Origin: Polycladomyces zharkentensis
Lineage (GTDB): Bacteria; Bacillota; Bacilli; Thermoactinomycetales; JIR-001
Assembly: GCF_016938855.1 (NCBI RefSeq)
Contig: NZ_JAFHAP010000014.1
Coordinates: 32,915 to 96,914 of the forward strand
Length of the DNA stretch: 64,000 bases
Reading direction: 5' to 3'
The notes under the pieces are model-generated. The model was not told where the DNA came from. It did not search any database and saw nothing but the letters and a program-made list of their open reading frames with translations. The position numbers were made by a program, and so were the translations under genes. Below, piece by piece: positions 7,945 to 17,878 of this stretch (within the stretch, counting starts at the first letter, position 1; each line of letters starts with the position of its first letter).

Positions 7945-9924
7945 TCAATCTTCCGGATCCTTCGGGTTTTCATCAGAAGGAGACTCCGATTGGGATCGGT
8001 CGTCGTCCGGTTCGATCGGTTCTGCGGATTCCGGTTTCGCATCCGCTTGTGCTTGCTCCTTGCCCTGGATGTTGATCCGGATTTTCTCGTTCACTTCCGG
8101 ATCGTCCAGTTTGCCGGTTTCCAGCAACTGTTTGATCTCGTCGGCATCCAATGTCTCTTTGACCAGCAGGGTCTGCGCCACGAGCTCCAGTTCCTTGCGT
8201 TTTTCCAGCAACAGCTTTTTCGCCCGCTCGTAGCAACGGCGGATCATCTCCTGCATCTCCTGGTCGATTTCATACGCGATCGCATCCGAATAGTTTTGCT
8301 CGTGACCCAGATCGCGACCCAGGAAAACGTGTCCCTGCGGACGGCCAAACTGCATCGGCGCCAGTTTGTCGCTCATGCCGTACTCCGTAATCATCCGGCG
8401 CACGATGGAGGTGGCCTTCTCAAAGTCGTTGTGCGCACCGGTGCTGATTTCACCGAATACGATCTCCTCGGCGACGCGCCCGGCCAGCAGTCCGGTCACT
8501 TTATCCAGCAATTCGTTTTTGGTGAGCAGGAAACGATCTTCTTTGGGCAGCATGACGACATACCCGCCTGCTTGGCCACGGGGAACGACCGTCACCTTGT
8601 GCACGGTATCGGCATGCTCCAGGTAGTACCCCACGATCGTGTGGCCTGCTTCGTGGTAGGCGATCGTCTTTTTCTCCTTTTCACTGATGACACGGCTTTT
8701 CTTCTGCGGTCCCGCAATCACGCGATCGATCGCCTCGTCGACCTCTTCCATGCTGATCGTTTTCTTGTTCCGCCGTGCCGCCAACAGTGCCGCCTCGTTC
8801 AACAGGTTTTCCAGATCAGCACCCGTGAATCCGGTCGTCCGCTGTGCGATCACTTCCAAATTGACGTCATTGGCCAACGGTTTGTTACGGGCATGCACCT
8901 TCAGGATCTCTTCACGCCCTTTGACGTCGGGTCGGTTCACCGTGATCTGACGGTCGAAACGGCCCGGACGAAGCAACGCGGGGTCAAGGATGTCCGGTCG
9001 GTTGGTCGCTGCCATGATGATAATGCCTTCGTTGGCACCAAATCCATCCATCTCCACGAGCAATTGGTTCAGAGTCTGCTCACGCTCGTCATGGCCGCCA
9101 CCCAATCCGGCCCCCCGCTGACGACCGACAGCATCGATCTCGTCGATAAAGATGATACACGGGTGGTTTTTCTTGGCCTGCTCAAACAAATCCCGGACAC
9201 GGGAGGCCCCCACACCGACGAACATCTCCACGAAGTCAGAACCGCTGATACTGAAAAACGGCACGCCCGCCTCCCCTGCAACAGCACGAGCCAACAGCGT
9301 TTTCCCTGTTCCGGGCGGCCCCACGAGCAATACGCCCTTGGGAATGCGTGCACCTACAGCCGCAAATTTGCGCGGGTCTTTGAGAAACTCGACGATTTCC
9401 ACCAATTCCGCTTTTTCTTCATCCGCGCCCGCCACATCGTTAAACGTAACTTTTTTCTTCTCCTCGTTATACAGCTTGGCGCGGCTTTTGCCAAAGTTCA
9501 TCACCCGACTGCCGCCGCCCTGCGCCTGGTTCAACAAAAAGAAAAAGAGCAGCAGAATGATCACGAAAGGAATGATGGACGTAAAAAAGGTCAGCCAGAC
9601 AGAATCACTTTTCGCCTTTTCATAGGAGTGCCGAACTTTGTACTTCACCAGGTCTTGCACAACGGTGCTGCCGTGGAGCATCGGCGCCTCGACAACAAAC
9701 GTTTTGTCCGGCTTCCCTTTCAGCTTCCCTTCGATACGGTAGGTCGTATTTCCTTCCGGTTGAACGGTGACGTTCTCAATCTGGCCCGCCGCCAGTTTGG
9801 CTCGGTATTGATCGTACGTAAGCGTTACGGTGTCGGTTCCTTGGTTTGCGATAATATTCACAATCCCGACGACGACAAGGATGAGAATAATATATAATCC
9901 GGGAATCCGGAAGACGTTTTTCAT
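7945..9924 (-). CDS. ftsH: ATP-dependent zinc metalloprotease FtsH
   Basis: Membrane-anchored AAA+ protease that degrades unfolded and regulatory membrane and cytosolic proteins. Membrane segments lie at about residues 6-24 and 110-132, separated by an extracytoplasmic loop. Walker A is GPPGTGKT (202-209), Walker [10 protein letters not shown] (256-264), the second region of homology is about 308-323, and the zinc site is HEAGH (424-428). The 659 residues include a long acidic tail (about 615-659), as in other spore-formers. It is the last gene of the conserved tilS-hpt-ftsH run. In B. subtilis FtsH also helps activate sporulation by removing Spo0E. Confidence 0.98.
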   Translation of the reverse strand: MKNVFRIPGLYIILILVVVGIVNIIANQGTDTVTLTYDQYRAKLAAGQIENVTVQPEGNTTYRIEGKLKGKPDKTFVVEAPMLHGSTVVQDLVKYKVRHSYEKAKSDSVWLTFFTSIIPFVIILLLFFFLLNQAQGGGSRVMNFGKSRAKLYNEEKKKVTFNDVAGADEEKAELVEIVEFLKDPRKFAAVGARIPKGVLLVGPPGTGKTLLARAVAGEAGVPFFSISGSDFVEMFVGVGASRVRDLFEQAKKNHPCIIFIDEIDAVGRQRGAGLGGGHDEREQTLNQLLVEMDGFGANEGIIIMAATNRPDILDPALLRPGRFDRQITVNRPDVKGREEILKVHARNKPLANDVNLEVIAQRTTGFTGADLENLLNEAALLAARRNKKTISMEEVDEAIDRVIAGPQKKSRVISEKEKKTIAYHEAGHTIVGYYLEHADTVHKVTVVPRGQAGGYVVMLPKEDRFLLTKNELLDKVTGLLAGRVAEEIVFGEISTGAHNDFEKATSIVRRMITEYGMSDKLAPMQFGRPQGHVFLGRDLGHEQNYSDAIAYEIDQEMQEMIRRCYERAKKLLLEKRKELELVAQTLLVKETLDADEIKQLLETGKLDDPEVNEKIRINIQGKEQAQADAKPESAEPIEPDDDRSQSESPSDENPKDPED

Positions 9925-9985
9925 CCTTGACCTCCTCTCAATGCCACTTACATCATTTTACCACAGGGCGACGACCTGTCACAAC

Positions 9986-10528
9986 CTACTGTTGCTGGTA
10001 CACCTGTTCCTTCAGAATCCCGATGTACGGCAGATTCCGATATTTCTCCGCATAGTCCAGGCCGTATCCCACCACGAAGGCGTCGGGAATCGTGAACCCG
10101 CAATAATCCGGCTGTAAATCCACCGTTCTGCGCCCCGGTTTGTCGAGCAGCGTGACCACTTTGATCGAGGCGGCGTTGCGGTGACGCAACAAATCGATCA
10201 GGTGACTCAAGGTCAATCCGCTGTCGATGATGTCTTCCACAATGATCACGTGCCGGCCTTCCACGGAGGCGTCCAGATCCTTGATGATGCGAACCACGCC
10301 CGACGATTTCGTCGATGCGCCGTAGCTGGAGACCGCCATGAAGTCCATCTCGAGCGGAATGTCCATGCTGCGGACCAGATCGGTCATGAACGGGGCCGCA
10401 CCTTTGAGCACACAGATACAGAGCGGATTCAGACCCCTGTAATCCTCGGACAGGCGACGTCCCAATTCTTTCACTTTGGTTTTGATCTCTTCTTCGGTAT
10501 ACAGGATTTCTTGGATATCCTCGTGCAT
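9986..10528 (-). CDS. hpt: Hypoxanthine phosphoribosyltransferase
   Basis: 180-residue purine salvage enzyme that makes IMP or GMP from hypoxanthine or guanine and PRPP. The PRPP-binding loop [14 protein letters not shown] is intact, as is the upstream [19 protein letters not shown] segment. It lies between tilS and ftsH, as in B. subtilis, where HprT with TilS is reported to activate ftsH transcription. A GGTT-rich ribosome region just before the ATG and the 18-base gap to tilS suggest cotranscription. Confidence 0.97.
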   Translation of the reverse strand: MHEDIQEILYTEEEIKTKVKELGRRLSEDYRGLNPLCICVLKGAAPFMTDLVRSMDIPLEMDFMAVSSYGASTKSSGVVRIIKDLDASVEGRHVIIVEDIIDSGLTLSHLIDLLRHRNAASIKVVTLLDKPGRRTVDLQPDYCGFTIPDAFVVGYGLDYAEKYRNLPYIGILKEQVYQQQ

Positions 10529-10546
10529 GATAACCTCCCAATCATC

Positions 10547-11983
10547 CTATGTATGCTGCTGATGAGGCAACCGTTCAGGCATTCCGTCCGTCAACCATTC
10601 CAGATACAAAAAATGACGGGTGTCTGGGGCCACCGGTGCCCAATCCGATCGGCGAACGCCCGGAATCCAAACGATCGTCTCCCCATGGAGTACCATGGGC
10701 AGACGGTCACGTTCCCTCCTGGGAATTTTGGCGGAGATCAACAGGTCCTTCACTTTGGTCGTGCCGTTCAATCCGATCGGTCGGATGCGATCGCCGGGTC
10801 TGCGCGTGCGAACCCAGAGCGGAAATGTAAGCGCATCCGCATCAAATACTGCCCAAATCCCGCGTAAATGTTTGGCATCAAGGCGTTTGGCCGTAACACG
10901 ACAGACAAACCGTCCGCCCAAACCGGGAATGATTGTTTCTCCCGGAACATGGAGCCGTACGGGCGCCAACGGTTTGACCGGTGAATCATCCCCGACCGCG
11001 ATCCGGAGCAGGTCGTATTGACGTTCCGCCCGGAAACGGCCGGGCAAGTCGATCCGCGCCGACGGTTCGGGATGGGCCGCCAGATGACGAATCTGTTCCA
11101 CCGTATCCATCGTTGCCTCGTTTGCTTCTTCTTCCAGAAGACAATTTAATATTAGTTTAATCACCCTCCTTTGTAAAGCAACGTGAAGATCCAACAAACG
11201 GTTTCGATCCAAAACGATTTCATTTTTTCCTTTTTTCCTCACAACCCGTCCCCAAGCCCGATCCATCTGTTCGCGCCACCAGTCTTCCTCCTCTCCCACC
11301 ACACGGGACAGTTGGAGCAGTGCTTCCTTCACGCGGGGGTTATACCGCTGAAGCTCGGGAATGAGTTGCAAACGGACACGGTTGCGGGTATATACGTCGG
11401 AACGATTGCTTTCGTCCAAACGGGGAGACAACGCGTGGTCCGCGCAATACTTTTCAATCTCCTCCCGATACACGTCAAGCAGCGGCCGGATCAGCCTTCT
11501 TCCTTCCCACTGGCGGATATACGGCATACCGGCCAATCCGCTGACACCGGTTCCCCTCAACAAGCGCATCAAAATGGTCTCCACCTGGTCGTCGGCGTGA
11601 TGCGCCAGTGCCAACGCATCCACATCCCAGTGATCTGCCGCCTGCCGGTACGCCCGATATCGCAACCGCCGCGCCACGTCCTGTTTGTTGCCCCCATGCA
11701 GGCGCAATTGGCCCGCCACATCCACCCGACTCACCCGACACGGGATTCCCCACTCCGCGCAAATTTGCTCAACAAATCTGGCATCCTCGGCACTGGCCTC
11801 CCCCCGAAGCTGATGGTCCACATGCACGGCGAACACCTGCCACTCAAACTCCGGCGCCAACCGATGGAGCGCGTGCAACAATGCGAGTGAATCCGGTCCG
11901 CCCGACACACCGATCAGCACACGATCCCCCGGGTGGAGCAGTTTGTGGTTTTGGACCGTTTTTTTCAGTGTTTCCAACAACAT
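10547..11983 (-). CDS. tilS: tRNA(Ile)-lysidine synthase
   Basis: Modifies the wobble cytidine of tRNA-Ile(CAU) to lysidine so that it reads AUA codons. The N-terminal PP-loop ATPase signature is GVSGGPDSLALLHAL, with LAHHADDQVETILMRLLRGT downstream, and a C-terminal TilS domain (WVRTRRPGDRIRPIG...KVKDLLISAKIPRRERD) completes about 478 residues. The open frame runs 31 codons further upstream, but homology starts at MLLETLKKTV and AGGAAGG immediately precedes ATG 11983; the adjacent TTG codons are alternatives. It is the first gene of the tilS-hpt-ftsH group. The genes found between spoIIE and tilS in B. subtilis (yabS, yabT) are missing. Confidence 0.96.
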   Translation of the reverse strand: MLLETLKKTVQNHKLLHPGDRVLIGVSGGPDSLALLHALHRLAPEFEWQVFAVHVDHQLRGEASAEDARFVEQICAEWGIPCRVSRVDVAGQLRLHGGNKQDVARRLRYRAYRQAADHWDVDALALAHHADDQVETILMRLLRGTGVSGLAGMPYIRQWEGRRLIRPLLDVYREEIEKYCADHALSPRLDESNRSDVYTRNRVRLQLIPELQRYNPRVKEALLQLSRVVGEEEDWWREQMDRAWGRVVRKKGKNEIVLDRNRLLDLHVALQRRVIKLILNCLLEEEANEATMDTVEQIRHLAAHPEPSARIDLPGRFRAERQYDLLRIAVGDDSPVKPLAPVRLHVPGETIIPGLGGRFVCRVTAKRLDAKHLRGIWAVFDADALTFPLWVRTRRPGDRIRPIGLNGTTKVKDLLISAKIPRRERDRLPMVLHGETIVWIPGVRRSDWAPVAPDTRHFLYLEWLTDGMPERLPHQQHT

Positions 11984-12129
11984 CCTTCCTGCATCCCTTC
12001 CTGGGACTCGCAAATTCAAAATCTCCCACTCGCCCCTGTTTCGCAAACGAAATGGTCGCTTGCAGACCCGATGCACCTGTTACAGTGCACGGCCAAGCTG
12101 TGTCTGGTGATCCTGTCCGATTCTACTTC

Positions 12130-12369
12130 GGCTCGCTCCGCCTGCGCCCTGCAAGGAAACAGATCATGGCACTTCGATCCGGGGTGCAGGACGCGGGAAA
12201 AGTACGCTTCGCTCAGAGGAAATTGCCGCGATTTCATCTCTGCGCTTCCTGGGTCTTCGCTCAGCCGGGGCTTGGTTTTTCACCTCACCTAGGGAAGTAT
12301 TTGCTCCCTCACCGATTGACAAGCCATGCCCCGGTTCGTCGCTCACCGCGGAAAACATCGCCCCTTTAC
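12130..12369 (+). repeat. Dispersed intergenic repeat R1, copy A
   Basis: Fills most of the 520-base gap between tilS and spoIIE. The core TGCAAGGAAACAGATCATGG and the stretch GGACGCGGGAAAAGTACGCT-TCGCTCAGAGGAAATTG recur in the gaps at 19361, 23487 (inverted), 39851 and 41620. The end, CTCACCGCGGAAAACATCGC, is shared too. No ORF is conserved among the copies. Confidence 0.65.
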
Positions 12370-12393
12370 AGAATGACCAGACACGCCCTAGAC

Positions 12394-12419
12394 AAAAACC
12401 CGGGGGCACTCCCCGGGCA
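12394..12419 (-). terminator. Terminator of spoIIE
   Basis: GCCCGGGG and CCCCGGGT pair around a short loop, followed by TTTTTG on the minus strand, 85 bases beyond the spoIIE stop codon. Confidence 0.8.
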
Positions 12420-12503
12420 TCGCATTTACAATTGTCCGTTCCCTTTTATTGTACCCGCATCCCACAGCGGAATCAAACGGCCGCTCCCCCCAGATTCGGC
12501 CGT

Positions 12504-14972
12504 TCAAAATGCCGCTGCTTGCGGGCGTTCAACACGAGACACTCCGGACAGACGGATCGTCGCCCATTCCGGTGTGTAGTGATCCACCTTGGACACGACG
12601 ACCGTCATATCGTCGTCGATGTTCCCCCCATTTCCTCGTACGACCTGTTCCAGCAGGCAGTCCGCAAATGATTGCGGGTCTTTGGTATCAATCTCGGCGA
12701 TCAGGCGTTTGAGGTGCAACTCTTTGTTGTGCGCATGACGCGGCGCATCCAATACACCGTCCGTCACCATGATCAACAGATCACCCGGTTGAAGCTGCTT
12801 TTCCAACGGCTCCACATCGATATTGCGCAAAATCCCGATCGGCGGATTGCCGGCCGACAGGGTGATCACTTCTTTGCCCCGTTTGATAAAGCCGGGTGTG
12901 GAACCGATCTTCAAAAACCGGGTGTTCGCGTCTTTCAAATCGATGATCGCCAGATCGATCGTGGCAAACATCTCGTCAGTGGATCGCAAGCCCAAGATGG
13001 CGTTGACCGTCTCCACCGCTTTTTTCTCGTCCATCCCCGCTTGCAGCAGTCGTCGGAGCAATCCGAGGGCTGCATGACTCTCTTCCTGGGCGCGCTGGCC
13101 GTTGCCCATACCGTCGCTCAAGGCCACCGCATACTTCCCTGTTCCCAGATTCATGTAGCAATAACTGTCGCCGGACAACCAGTGTCCCCCCTTGGCGGCG
13201 CCCGCCACACCGGTCTTGATCTCGTAGCGTTGGGCCGATCCCAACGTGACGACAGTTCCCGATGTCCTGCCCTGGATGACCTTTCGGTAAACGGCGATGG
13301 GTTCACCGATGATTTCCGTCAACAACGGCGCGATCAGCTTCCGGCACTCATCCAGTGCATCGCCGTGCGGCAGTGTAACTTCTATTTCCACCTTCCCTTC
13401 CTCCAAACTGATCACTTCCACCCGCTGGATGGAAAGACCCAATTCTTCCAGCGCCAGCTGTATCTGCTCTTCTTGTGCGGCGAGCACTTGTGCTTCCCGC
13501 CGGATGTCTTCGGCCAAATCGCGCATCACACCTGCCACGCCTTCCAACTGTTCAGACACCAACCGGCGTGCTTCCCGGACCTGCTCCCGCCAATACAGGT
13601 CGTGCTCATACAAATCGTACCGCTCTTGGATCAGCGCCAACACCTTGTCCGCTTTGACGCAATGCTCGCTCCACGACCGCGGTGTCCGGAGCTGGCGATC
13701 TTTTGGATGCATTTCCACCATCGCCATCAAATCGGTCATTCCCTGATACGTTTTCATCATGTCACGCTCCCAGCATTGCCGGTATCGGTGACACGATTTG
13801 CATGTCTTTTCCGTCACATCTCCGAGAAAACGGCTGAAGTGAGCAGTCTCCTGTTGCCGCTGCAAACCGGGGTCCTCCCGGAAACTGCGGGCCAGCTCCA
13901 CGAAGAGTTCGGTAAACTGATCCACTTTGGCGGCAGTCACATCGCGCAAACGGCGCACATACTCCTGTTGGGAGTGCTGATATTCGTCCGTCCCGGGGAT
14001 ATGACGGGAAATCACTTTGAAAAAGGCGGACGGAGTCAGCCACAACAAGACGATCGCGCTCGCCGACTCGGCAAGAGAAATCCAGGCATGCCATTTCCCT
14101 CCCGCATACAGTGACAAAATGGCGGTACCCAGTATGAACCCCACCGTCACACCCCATCGCTTGCCTTCCCGGAAAAGTCCGGCCAACAATCCGGCGAATG
14201 CCAGCAAACTGATCTCTCCAAGCGAACGGGGGTCGGACAGGCTGAGAATCATCCCGTTCACCACTCCGACAGCCGCACCCGTCATGCCGCCACCCACCAG
14301 CGCCAGCACGAGAATGACATACCGGGACAACACATGGACCGCCGACACGCCTGCTGCCGCCCATCCCATCGCTCCCGTCATCACCGAGCCGATCAATATG
14401 ACGAGGCAGATCATCTCGTCTTGGCGAAGGGCCATCCTTTTTCGGCGCACGGTGAAAAAGGGCAACGACTGAACGAAAATAAACGAGAGAATGAAGCTCA
14501 GCAATACGTCGATTCCGGCCATCATCGCTTGGTACGGTGTCCATCCGCTCCACCAGAAGCGTAACAGGTGGACCCCTGCGCTCGTAGTCAGCACGACAAA
14601 AGGGACGTAATTGATCTGTCCCCTTTTCACCCAGGCAAAGATCTTCTGAATCACCAAAAACAGAATAAGTCCTGCGGCTGTTTGTGCCGTGTGTACAGGT
14701 TCCCTGGTTGCCGCTCCCGCCATCAGTGCCACAGCCACGGCCGGCCACTGCCTGCGCGACAGTTGGTAGACAACGGCAAGATAGGCGACGGAAAACGGAG
14801 ATACGGCGTCCAACATCACGGCCCGTCCGAAAAGAAAGCCCATCAGCATGAGTGGGAGGTTCCACACACGCGACCATCGCCTAAGCTTTTGCTTGGTGTC
14901 GGGGCTTAAGCGAAACGCTTTTCCGATCGGCCGCATCCAGGTCATCCCCACATCCATCCATCGCATTTGCAT
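12504..14972 (-). CDS. spoIIE: Stage II sporulation protein E (serine phosphatase)
   Basis: Membrane PP2C-type phosphatase that dephosphorylates SpoIIAA to switch on sigma-F in the forespore and also takes part in polar septation. About 822 residues: a basic N-terminus, roughly ten membrane segments in residues 40-330, a central regulatory region with a CxxCHRYRQCW cysteine cluster, and a C-terminal PP2C domain with ALSDGMGNGQRAQEESH, KIGSTPGF and VTDGVLDAP. The frame is open 58 codons further upstream, but AAAGG lies six bases before ATG 14972 and homology begins there. Transcribed alone, from a Spo0A-type promoter. Confidence 0.97.
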   Translation of the reverse strand: MQMRWMDVGMTWMRPIGKAFRLSPDTKQKLRRWSRVWNLPLMLMGFLFGRAVMLDAVSPFSVAYLAVVYQLSRRQWPAVAVALMAGAATREPVHTAQTAAGLILFLVIQKIFAWVKRGQINYVPFVVLTTSAGVHLLRFWWSGWTPYQAMMAGIDVLLSFILSFIFVQSLPFFTVRRKRMALRQDEMICLVILIGSVMTGAMGWAAAGVSAVHVLSRYVILVLALVGGGMTGAAVGVVNGMILSLSDPRSLGEISLLAFAGLLAGLFREGKRWGVTVGFILGTAILSLYAGGKWHAWISLAESASAIVLLWLTPSAFFKVISRHIPGTDEYQHSQQEYVRRLRDVTAAKVDQFTELFVELARSFREDPGLQRQQETAHFSRFLGDVTEKTCKSCHRYRQCWERDMMKTYQGMTDLMAMVEMHPKDRQLRTPRSWSEHCVKADKVLALIQERYDLYEHDLYWREQVREARRLVSEQLEGVAGVMRDLAEDIRREAQVLAAQEEQIQLALEELGLSIQRVEVISLEEGKVEIEVTLPHGDALDECRKLIAPLLTEIIGEPIAVYRKVIQGRTSGTVVTLGSAQRYEIKTGVAGAAKGGHWLSGDSYCYMNLGTGKYAVALSDGMGNGQRAQEESHAALGLLRRLLQAGMDEKKAVETVNAILGLRSTDEMFATIDLAIIDLKDANTRFLKIGSTPGFIKRGKEVITLSAGNPPIGILRNIDVEPLEKQLQPGDLLIMVTDGVLDAPRHAHNKELHLKRLIAEIDTKDPQSFADCLLEQVVRGNGGNIDDDMTVVVSKVDHYTPEWATIRLSGVSRVERPQAAAF

Positions 14973-15007
14973 CCATCCCACACCTTTCTTGGCTCGTGTG
15001 CCACCCA

Positions 15008-15078
15008 TTATAGCGGGGCGAGGATGGGAAAGTTTGTCACAATGCGAAGGTTGTCCAAAAAAATATTCCGACAACATT
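15008..15078 (-). promoter_or_regulatory. Spo0A-controlled sigma-A promoter of spoIIE
   Basis: On the minus strand TATAAT (15013-15008) lies about 35 bases before the start codon. A -35-like TTGTGA is 22 bases upstream rather than 17, the wide spacing known from Spo0A-activated spoIIE and spoIIG promoters. Three TGTCNAA-like sequences (TTTGTCACAA at 15031 and TTGTCCAAA at 15051 on the plus strand, TGTTGTCGGAA reading minus at 15078-15066) look like Spo0A boxes. Confidence 0.65.
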
Positions 15079-15137
15079 TGAAAAAGGCATGCTTCCCACA
15101 GCTCCGGTTGAAAACGCCGATTCGTTTTTCCTTGCGA

Positions 15138-15172
15138 AAAAAACAATCCCCCGCCATTTGTCGGCGGAGGGC
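15138..15172 (-). terminator. Terminator of the DUF402 gene
   Basis: CCTCCGCC and GGCGGGGG pair around a seven-base loop and are followed by ATTGTTTTTTT on the minus strand. Confidence 0.75.
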
Positions 15173-15293
15173 GGTATTTTTATGTATCACCTTGTCGATA
15201 TCGAGGACGAATGTCTTGGCTTTGACAAAACTTCTCAATTCATACCAAAACCGCAGCGGCTGAGGGACCGGTTTGTCGAGAGGAAGCGACGGC

Positions 15294-15767
15294 TTATCCT
15301 TCTTCCAAGGGGAACATCGTGGCTTCAGCCAGGTACGTTGGAATAAACTTCTGTTGGGTCTGCAGACGGATCATTTTATCCAGGGTACGCAATGCATGCA
15401 CTTGCTGGCGTCGTTTGAGCTGTCCTTTTTCGATCGCCGTTGCAAATTCGTCAATATCGATCACATGGTAGCGACCGTCAGGATAAACGATCACGTCCAA
15501 CAACAGGTCGACCATGACGTACCGCGTGCGTCCCACCTGCCGCATATCCATCACGTCACAGTAATAGTACATGAATTCCCCGTTACGTTGAAACACCTTG
15601 GAGATGGTGTATCCCTTGCGGACGAAATAATACGTCAGAAAAATCCGCTTGCCGTCGGGGTTGGGATATTGGGTCGCGAAGCAGTGACGTCCCCGCCAGT
15701 CCCTCACCTTTTCTGTATAGGTTTTGTTGATTGTTGTGAATTTAATCTTCTTGATAGAGACATTCAC
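15294..15767 (-). CDS. DUF402 domain protein (YgaC/FomD-like)
   Basis: 157-residue protein with the DUF402 fold: WRGRHCFATQYPNPDGKRIF, then YYYCDVMDM and VDLLLDVIVYPDGRYHVIDIDEF, whose acidic residues bind divalent metal in the structurally known members. Family relatives hydrolyse nucleoside di- or triphosphates or nucleotidyl phosphonates (FomD); the physiological substrate here is unknown. It starts at GTG 15767 with GGGAG seven bases upstream. It stands alone between the tRNA pair and spoIIE, with its own terminator. B. subtilis carries its relative elsewhere, so this is an insertion relative to that order. Confidence 0.85.
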   Translation of the reverse strand: MNVSIKKIKFTTINKTYTEKVRDWRGRHCFATQYPNPDGKRIFLTYYFVRKGYTISKVFQRNGEFMYYYCDVMDMRQVGRTRYVMVDLLLDVIVYPDGRYHVIDIDEFATAIEKGQLKRRQQVHALRTLDKMIRLQTQQKFIPTYLAEATMFPLEEG

Positions 15768-15850
15768 AATACCACTCCCACCAGCCGCTGTTTGACGGCC
15801 CCGGATTCCCGGCGGACGCGCCTCGGAACGGACCGGCTTTCAGGATAAAT

Positions 15851-15898
15851 AAAAAAAGGCGAATGGCGCCCTTATGATGAAGGGCCGTTCCCTCGCCT
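15851..15898 (-). terminator. Terminator of the tRNA operon
   Basis: GGCGAGGGAACGGCCCTT and AAGGGCGCCATTCGCC form a long imperfect stem, followed by seven T residues on the minus strand, 15 bases past the tRNA-Met 3' end. Confidence 0.85.
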
Positions 15899-15913
15899 TC
15901 CCCTCTCCACATT

Positions 15914-15990
15914 TGGTAGCGGCGGAGGGCCTCGAACCCCCGACCTCACGGGTATGAACCGTACGCTCTAGCCAACTGAGCTACGCCGCC
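15914..15990 (-). tRNA. tRNA-Met(CAT), elongator
   Basis: 77 nt with complete cloverleaf: acceptor GGCGGCG/CGCCGCT, D-stem GAGC partners, anticodon stem TACGG/CCGTG with loop TTCATAC (anticodon CAT), T-arm GGGGG TTCGAGG, and encoded CCA. Position 1 pairs with 72 (G-T), so it is not the initiator. A tRNA-Ile2 with lysidine would share the CAT anticodon and is the alternative reading. B. subtilis has a tRNA pair at the same place. Confidence 0.93.
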
Positions 15991-16029
15991 ACATGATCAG
16001 TAAGAGGATCCCCCTTACCGGGATATGTT

Positions 16030-16105
<76 letters not shown>

Positions 16106-16174
16106 TCGGTTGCGAACAGCTTCTATTATATAAACCCTCCGCAACCTTGTCAAGCATGAAATCCCGATATTTCC

Positions 16175-17470
16175 TCAGTCAATATTTGGATCATGCGGCG
16201 GATACAATAAATACTTACTCCGCATTTGCCGGAAGGATTCCAGTCCCTTTTTCCATTGGGCGGCGATTTCACGAGCGGGAACGCCCGCGTCAATTTGCTT
16301 GCGGACCTGATCCGTTCCCGTCAGTTTGTCAATCCAGTACGGTTCCTGCGTTTCCCGCCAAGCAAACTGGTCGGGATACAGTTGCTTCACTGTTTGGATG
16401 AGTGTCAATCCGGTCAACACCGGATCAAACGTACGGGGATCCTCCACGTAAACCTGCACGCCGCCGACCGTCTTCCCCGTATATTTGGAAAACGTGGGGG
16501 TGAAATACGCCTCCCTGAACGACACCCCCGGCAAATTTGCCCGATTCAGTGCATCCGCCAATTTCCATCCTTCGATATAAGGTGCGCCGATCAACTCGAA
16601 CGGACGGGTCGTGCCCCGGCCTTCCGACAGGTTGGTTCCCTCGATCAATCCCATGCCCGGATAAACCGTGGCCGTATCCAGTGTCGGCATGTTGGGGGAC
16701 GGCGGAACCCAAGGCAGCCCTGTCTGATCGTACCATTGATTGCGCGTCCATCCTTTCATCCGGATCACCGTCAGTCGCGCCCGTTTTCCTCCCGTTTCCT
16801 CAGGCAGGAATTCCCCGTTGAACAACTGGGCCAATTCTCCCACCGTCATCCCGTGGCGGAGCGGGATCGGAAACAAACCGACAAAGGAACGGTATGCGGG
16901 GGCCAACACCGGCCCCTCCACCTTTTCCCCGCCGATCGGATTGGGACGGTCCAGCACGATAAACGGGATGTCTGCCTTGGCCGCCGCCTCCATGGCGTAA
17001 GCCATCGTATAGATGTAGGTGTAAAAACGGGTTCCCACATCCTGGATATCAAACACCAGCACATCGACACCATCAAACAACGGGACCATCTCATCCGGCG
17101 TTTTACCGTACAGATTGACGAACGGCAATCCTGTTCGCGGATCTACAAAGGAGCCGGGAGTTTGACCAGCCTGCTCCGTCCCGCGGACACCATGCTCCGG
17201 TCCATACACCTTCACGACACGGATCCCCTTGGCCAGCATGGCATCCAATCCGTGTTGGTAATCTCTGGTCATGCCAGTCGGGTTGGTGATCAGTCCGACG
17301 CGTTTCCCGGCGAGGGATTCCGGGTGTTCCAACAAGATTTCCAATCCCGTTTTCACATGACCCCGGTGATGGCTGGTCAAGGATTCTGCTCCGTCGGCCA
17401 CTTCAGAACCCATCATGCCCAAGGAAAGCAAACCGATCATGGCCATGCTCAGCCAACGTTTGACGTGCAT
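16175..17470 (-). CDS. Secreted exo-beta-N-acetylmuramidase family protein (NamZ, DUF1343)
   Basis: About 431 residues with a signal peptide (KRWLSMAMIGLLSLGMM, cleavage probably near ADGAES). The mature part is the DUF1343 fold: GKRVGLITNPTG, YGPEHGVRG, GVDVLVFDIQDVGTRFYTY, VLDRPNPIGG and a C-terminal region with RTFDPVLTGL. The characterised member, B. subtilis NamZ (YbbC), releases MurNAc from the non-reducing end of peptidoglycan chains. ATG 17470 was chosen because GGGGGAG lies eight bases before it. It takes the place of yabR between divIC and the tRNAs, and a GlcNAc-type PTS elsewhere in the window would fit cell-wall sugar recovery. Confidence 0.9.
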   Translation of the reverse strand: MHVKRWLSMAMIGLLSLGMMGSEVADGAESLTSHHRGHVKTGLEILLEHPESLAGKRVGLITNPTGMTRDYQHGLDAMLAKGIRVVKVYGPEHGVRGTEQAGQTPGSFVDPRTGLPFVNLYGKTPDEMVPLFDGVDVLVFDIQDVGTRFYTYIYTMAYAMEAAAKADIPFIVLDRPNPIGGEKVEGPVLAPAYRSFVGLFPIPLRHGMTVGELAQLFNGEFLPEETGGKRARLTVIRMKGWTRNQWYDQTGLPWVPPSPNMPTLDTATVYPGMGLIEGTNLSEGRGTTRPFELIGAPYIEGWKLADALNRANLPGVSFREAYFTPTFSKYTGKTVGGVQVYVEDPRTFDPVLTGLTLIQTVKQLYPDQFAWRETQEPYWIDKLTGTDQVRKQIDAGVPAREIAAQWKKGLESFRQMRSKYLLYPPHDPNID

Positions 17471-17646
17471 CCCACGTCTCCCCCTTCCGAACAAGACGGT
17501 GGTGTGGTTTCAGCTTATTCCGCCCGGCAGTTCCTCGAAACAGTTCTCCGTCATATGCGGGGAATCCTGCTGATTGCCAAAACCTTTCCATGATCGGTGC
17601 AGAAAACGGTCCCACTCCTTCGTCATTCTCCCCGATTTACTCCATA

Positions 17647-17675
17647 AAAAAACCCGCCGCGGTTTGGCAGCGGTT
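17647..17675 (-). terminator. Terminator candidate after divIC
   Basis: Minus strand AACCGCTGCC pairs with GGCGGGTT with small bulges, followed by TTTTTTT. It lies 200 bases beyond divIC and before namZ, so it could close the yabP-yabQ-divIC operon. Confidence 0.5.
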
Positions 17676-17769
17676 CGAATGATGAAGCTTCTGCATCCCC
17701 CTTTTGGGGAAAAGTCCCATTTACCATGGGAACCGTGGTTCCCACAATTGGATGGCAAACTCCATGAGG

Positions 17770-17850
17770 GCTCCGATTCCCGTCTGCGCTCCGCAGCAAC
17801 AGCGTTCGTCGCTCCGGGACATTCGGCCTCCGCTCTTACAAGGATGTGGC
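17770..17850 (+). repeat. Dispersed intergenic repeat R2, copy F
   Basis: Between divIC and the namZ-like gene. The block GATTCCCGTC...CGCTCCGCAGCAACAG...CGTCGCTCCGGGACATTCGG...CCGCTCTTACAAGGATG aligns with 42159-42235 and, inverted, with 58336-58414. The inverted arms are weaker here than in the other two copies. Confidence 0.5.
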
Positions 17851-17878
17851 CGTTTCTGCGTGACGGGATTACCCTCGC

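Noticed and set aside
7990..9897. 635-residue plus-strand open frame opposite ftsH
   Set aside because: It is the antisense of a clear ftsH gene; composition follows the complementary codons and no family is recognisable.
12672..14114. 480-residue plus-strand open frame opposite spoIIE
   Set aside because: Antisense shadow of spoIIE with no ribosome site and no recognisable domain.
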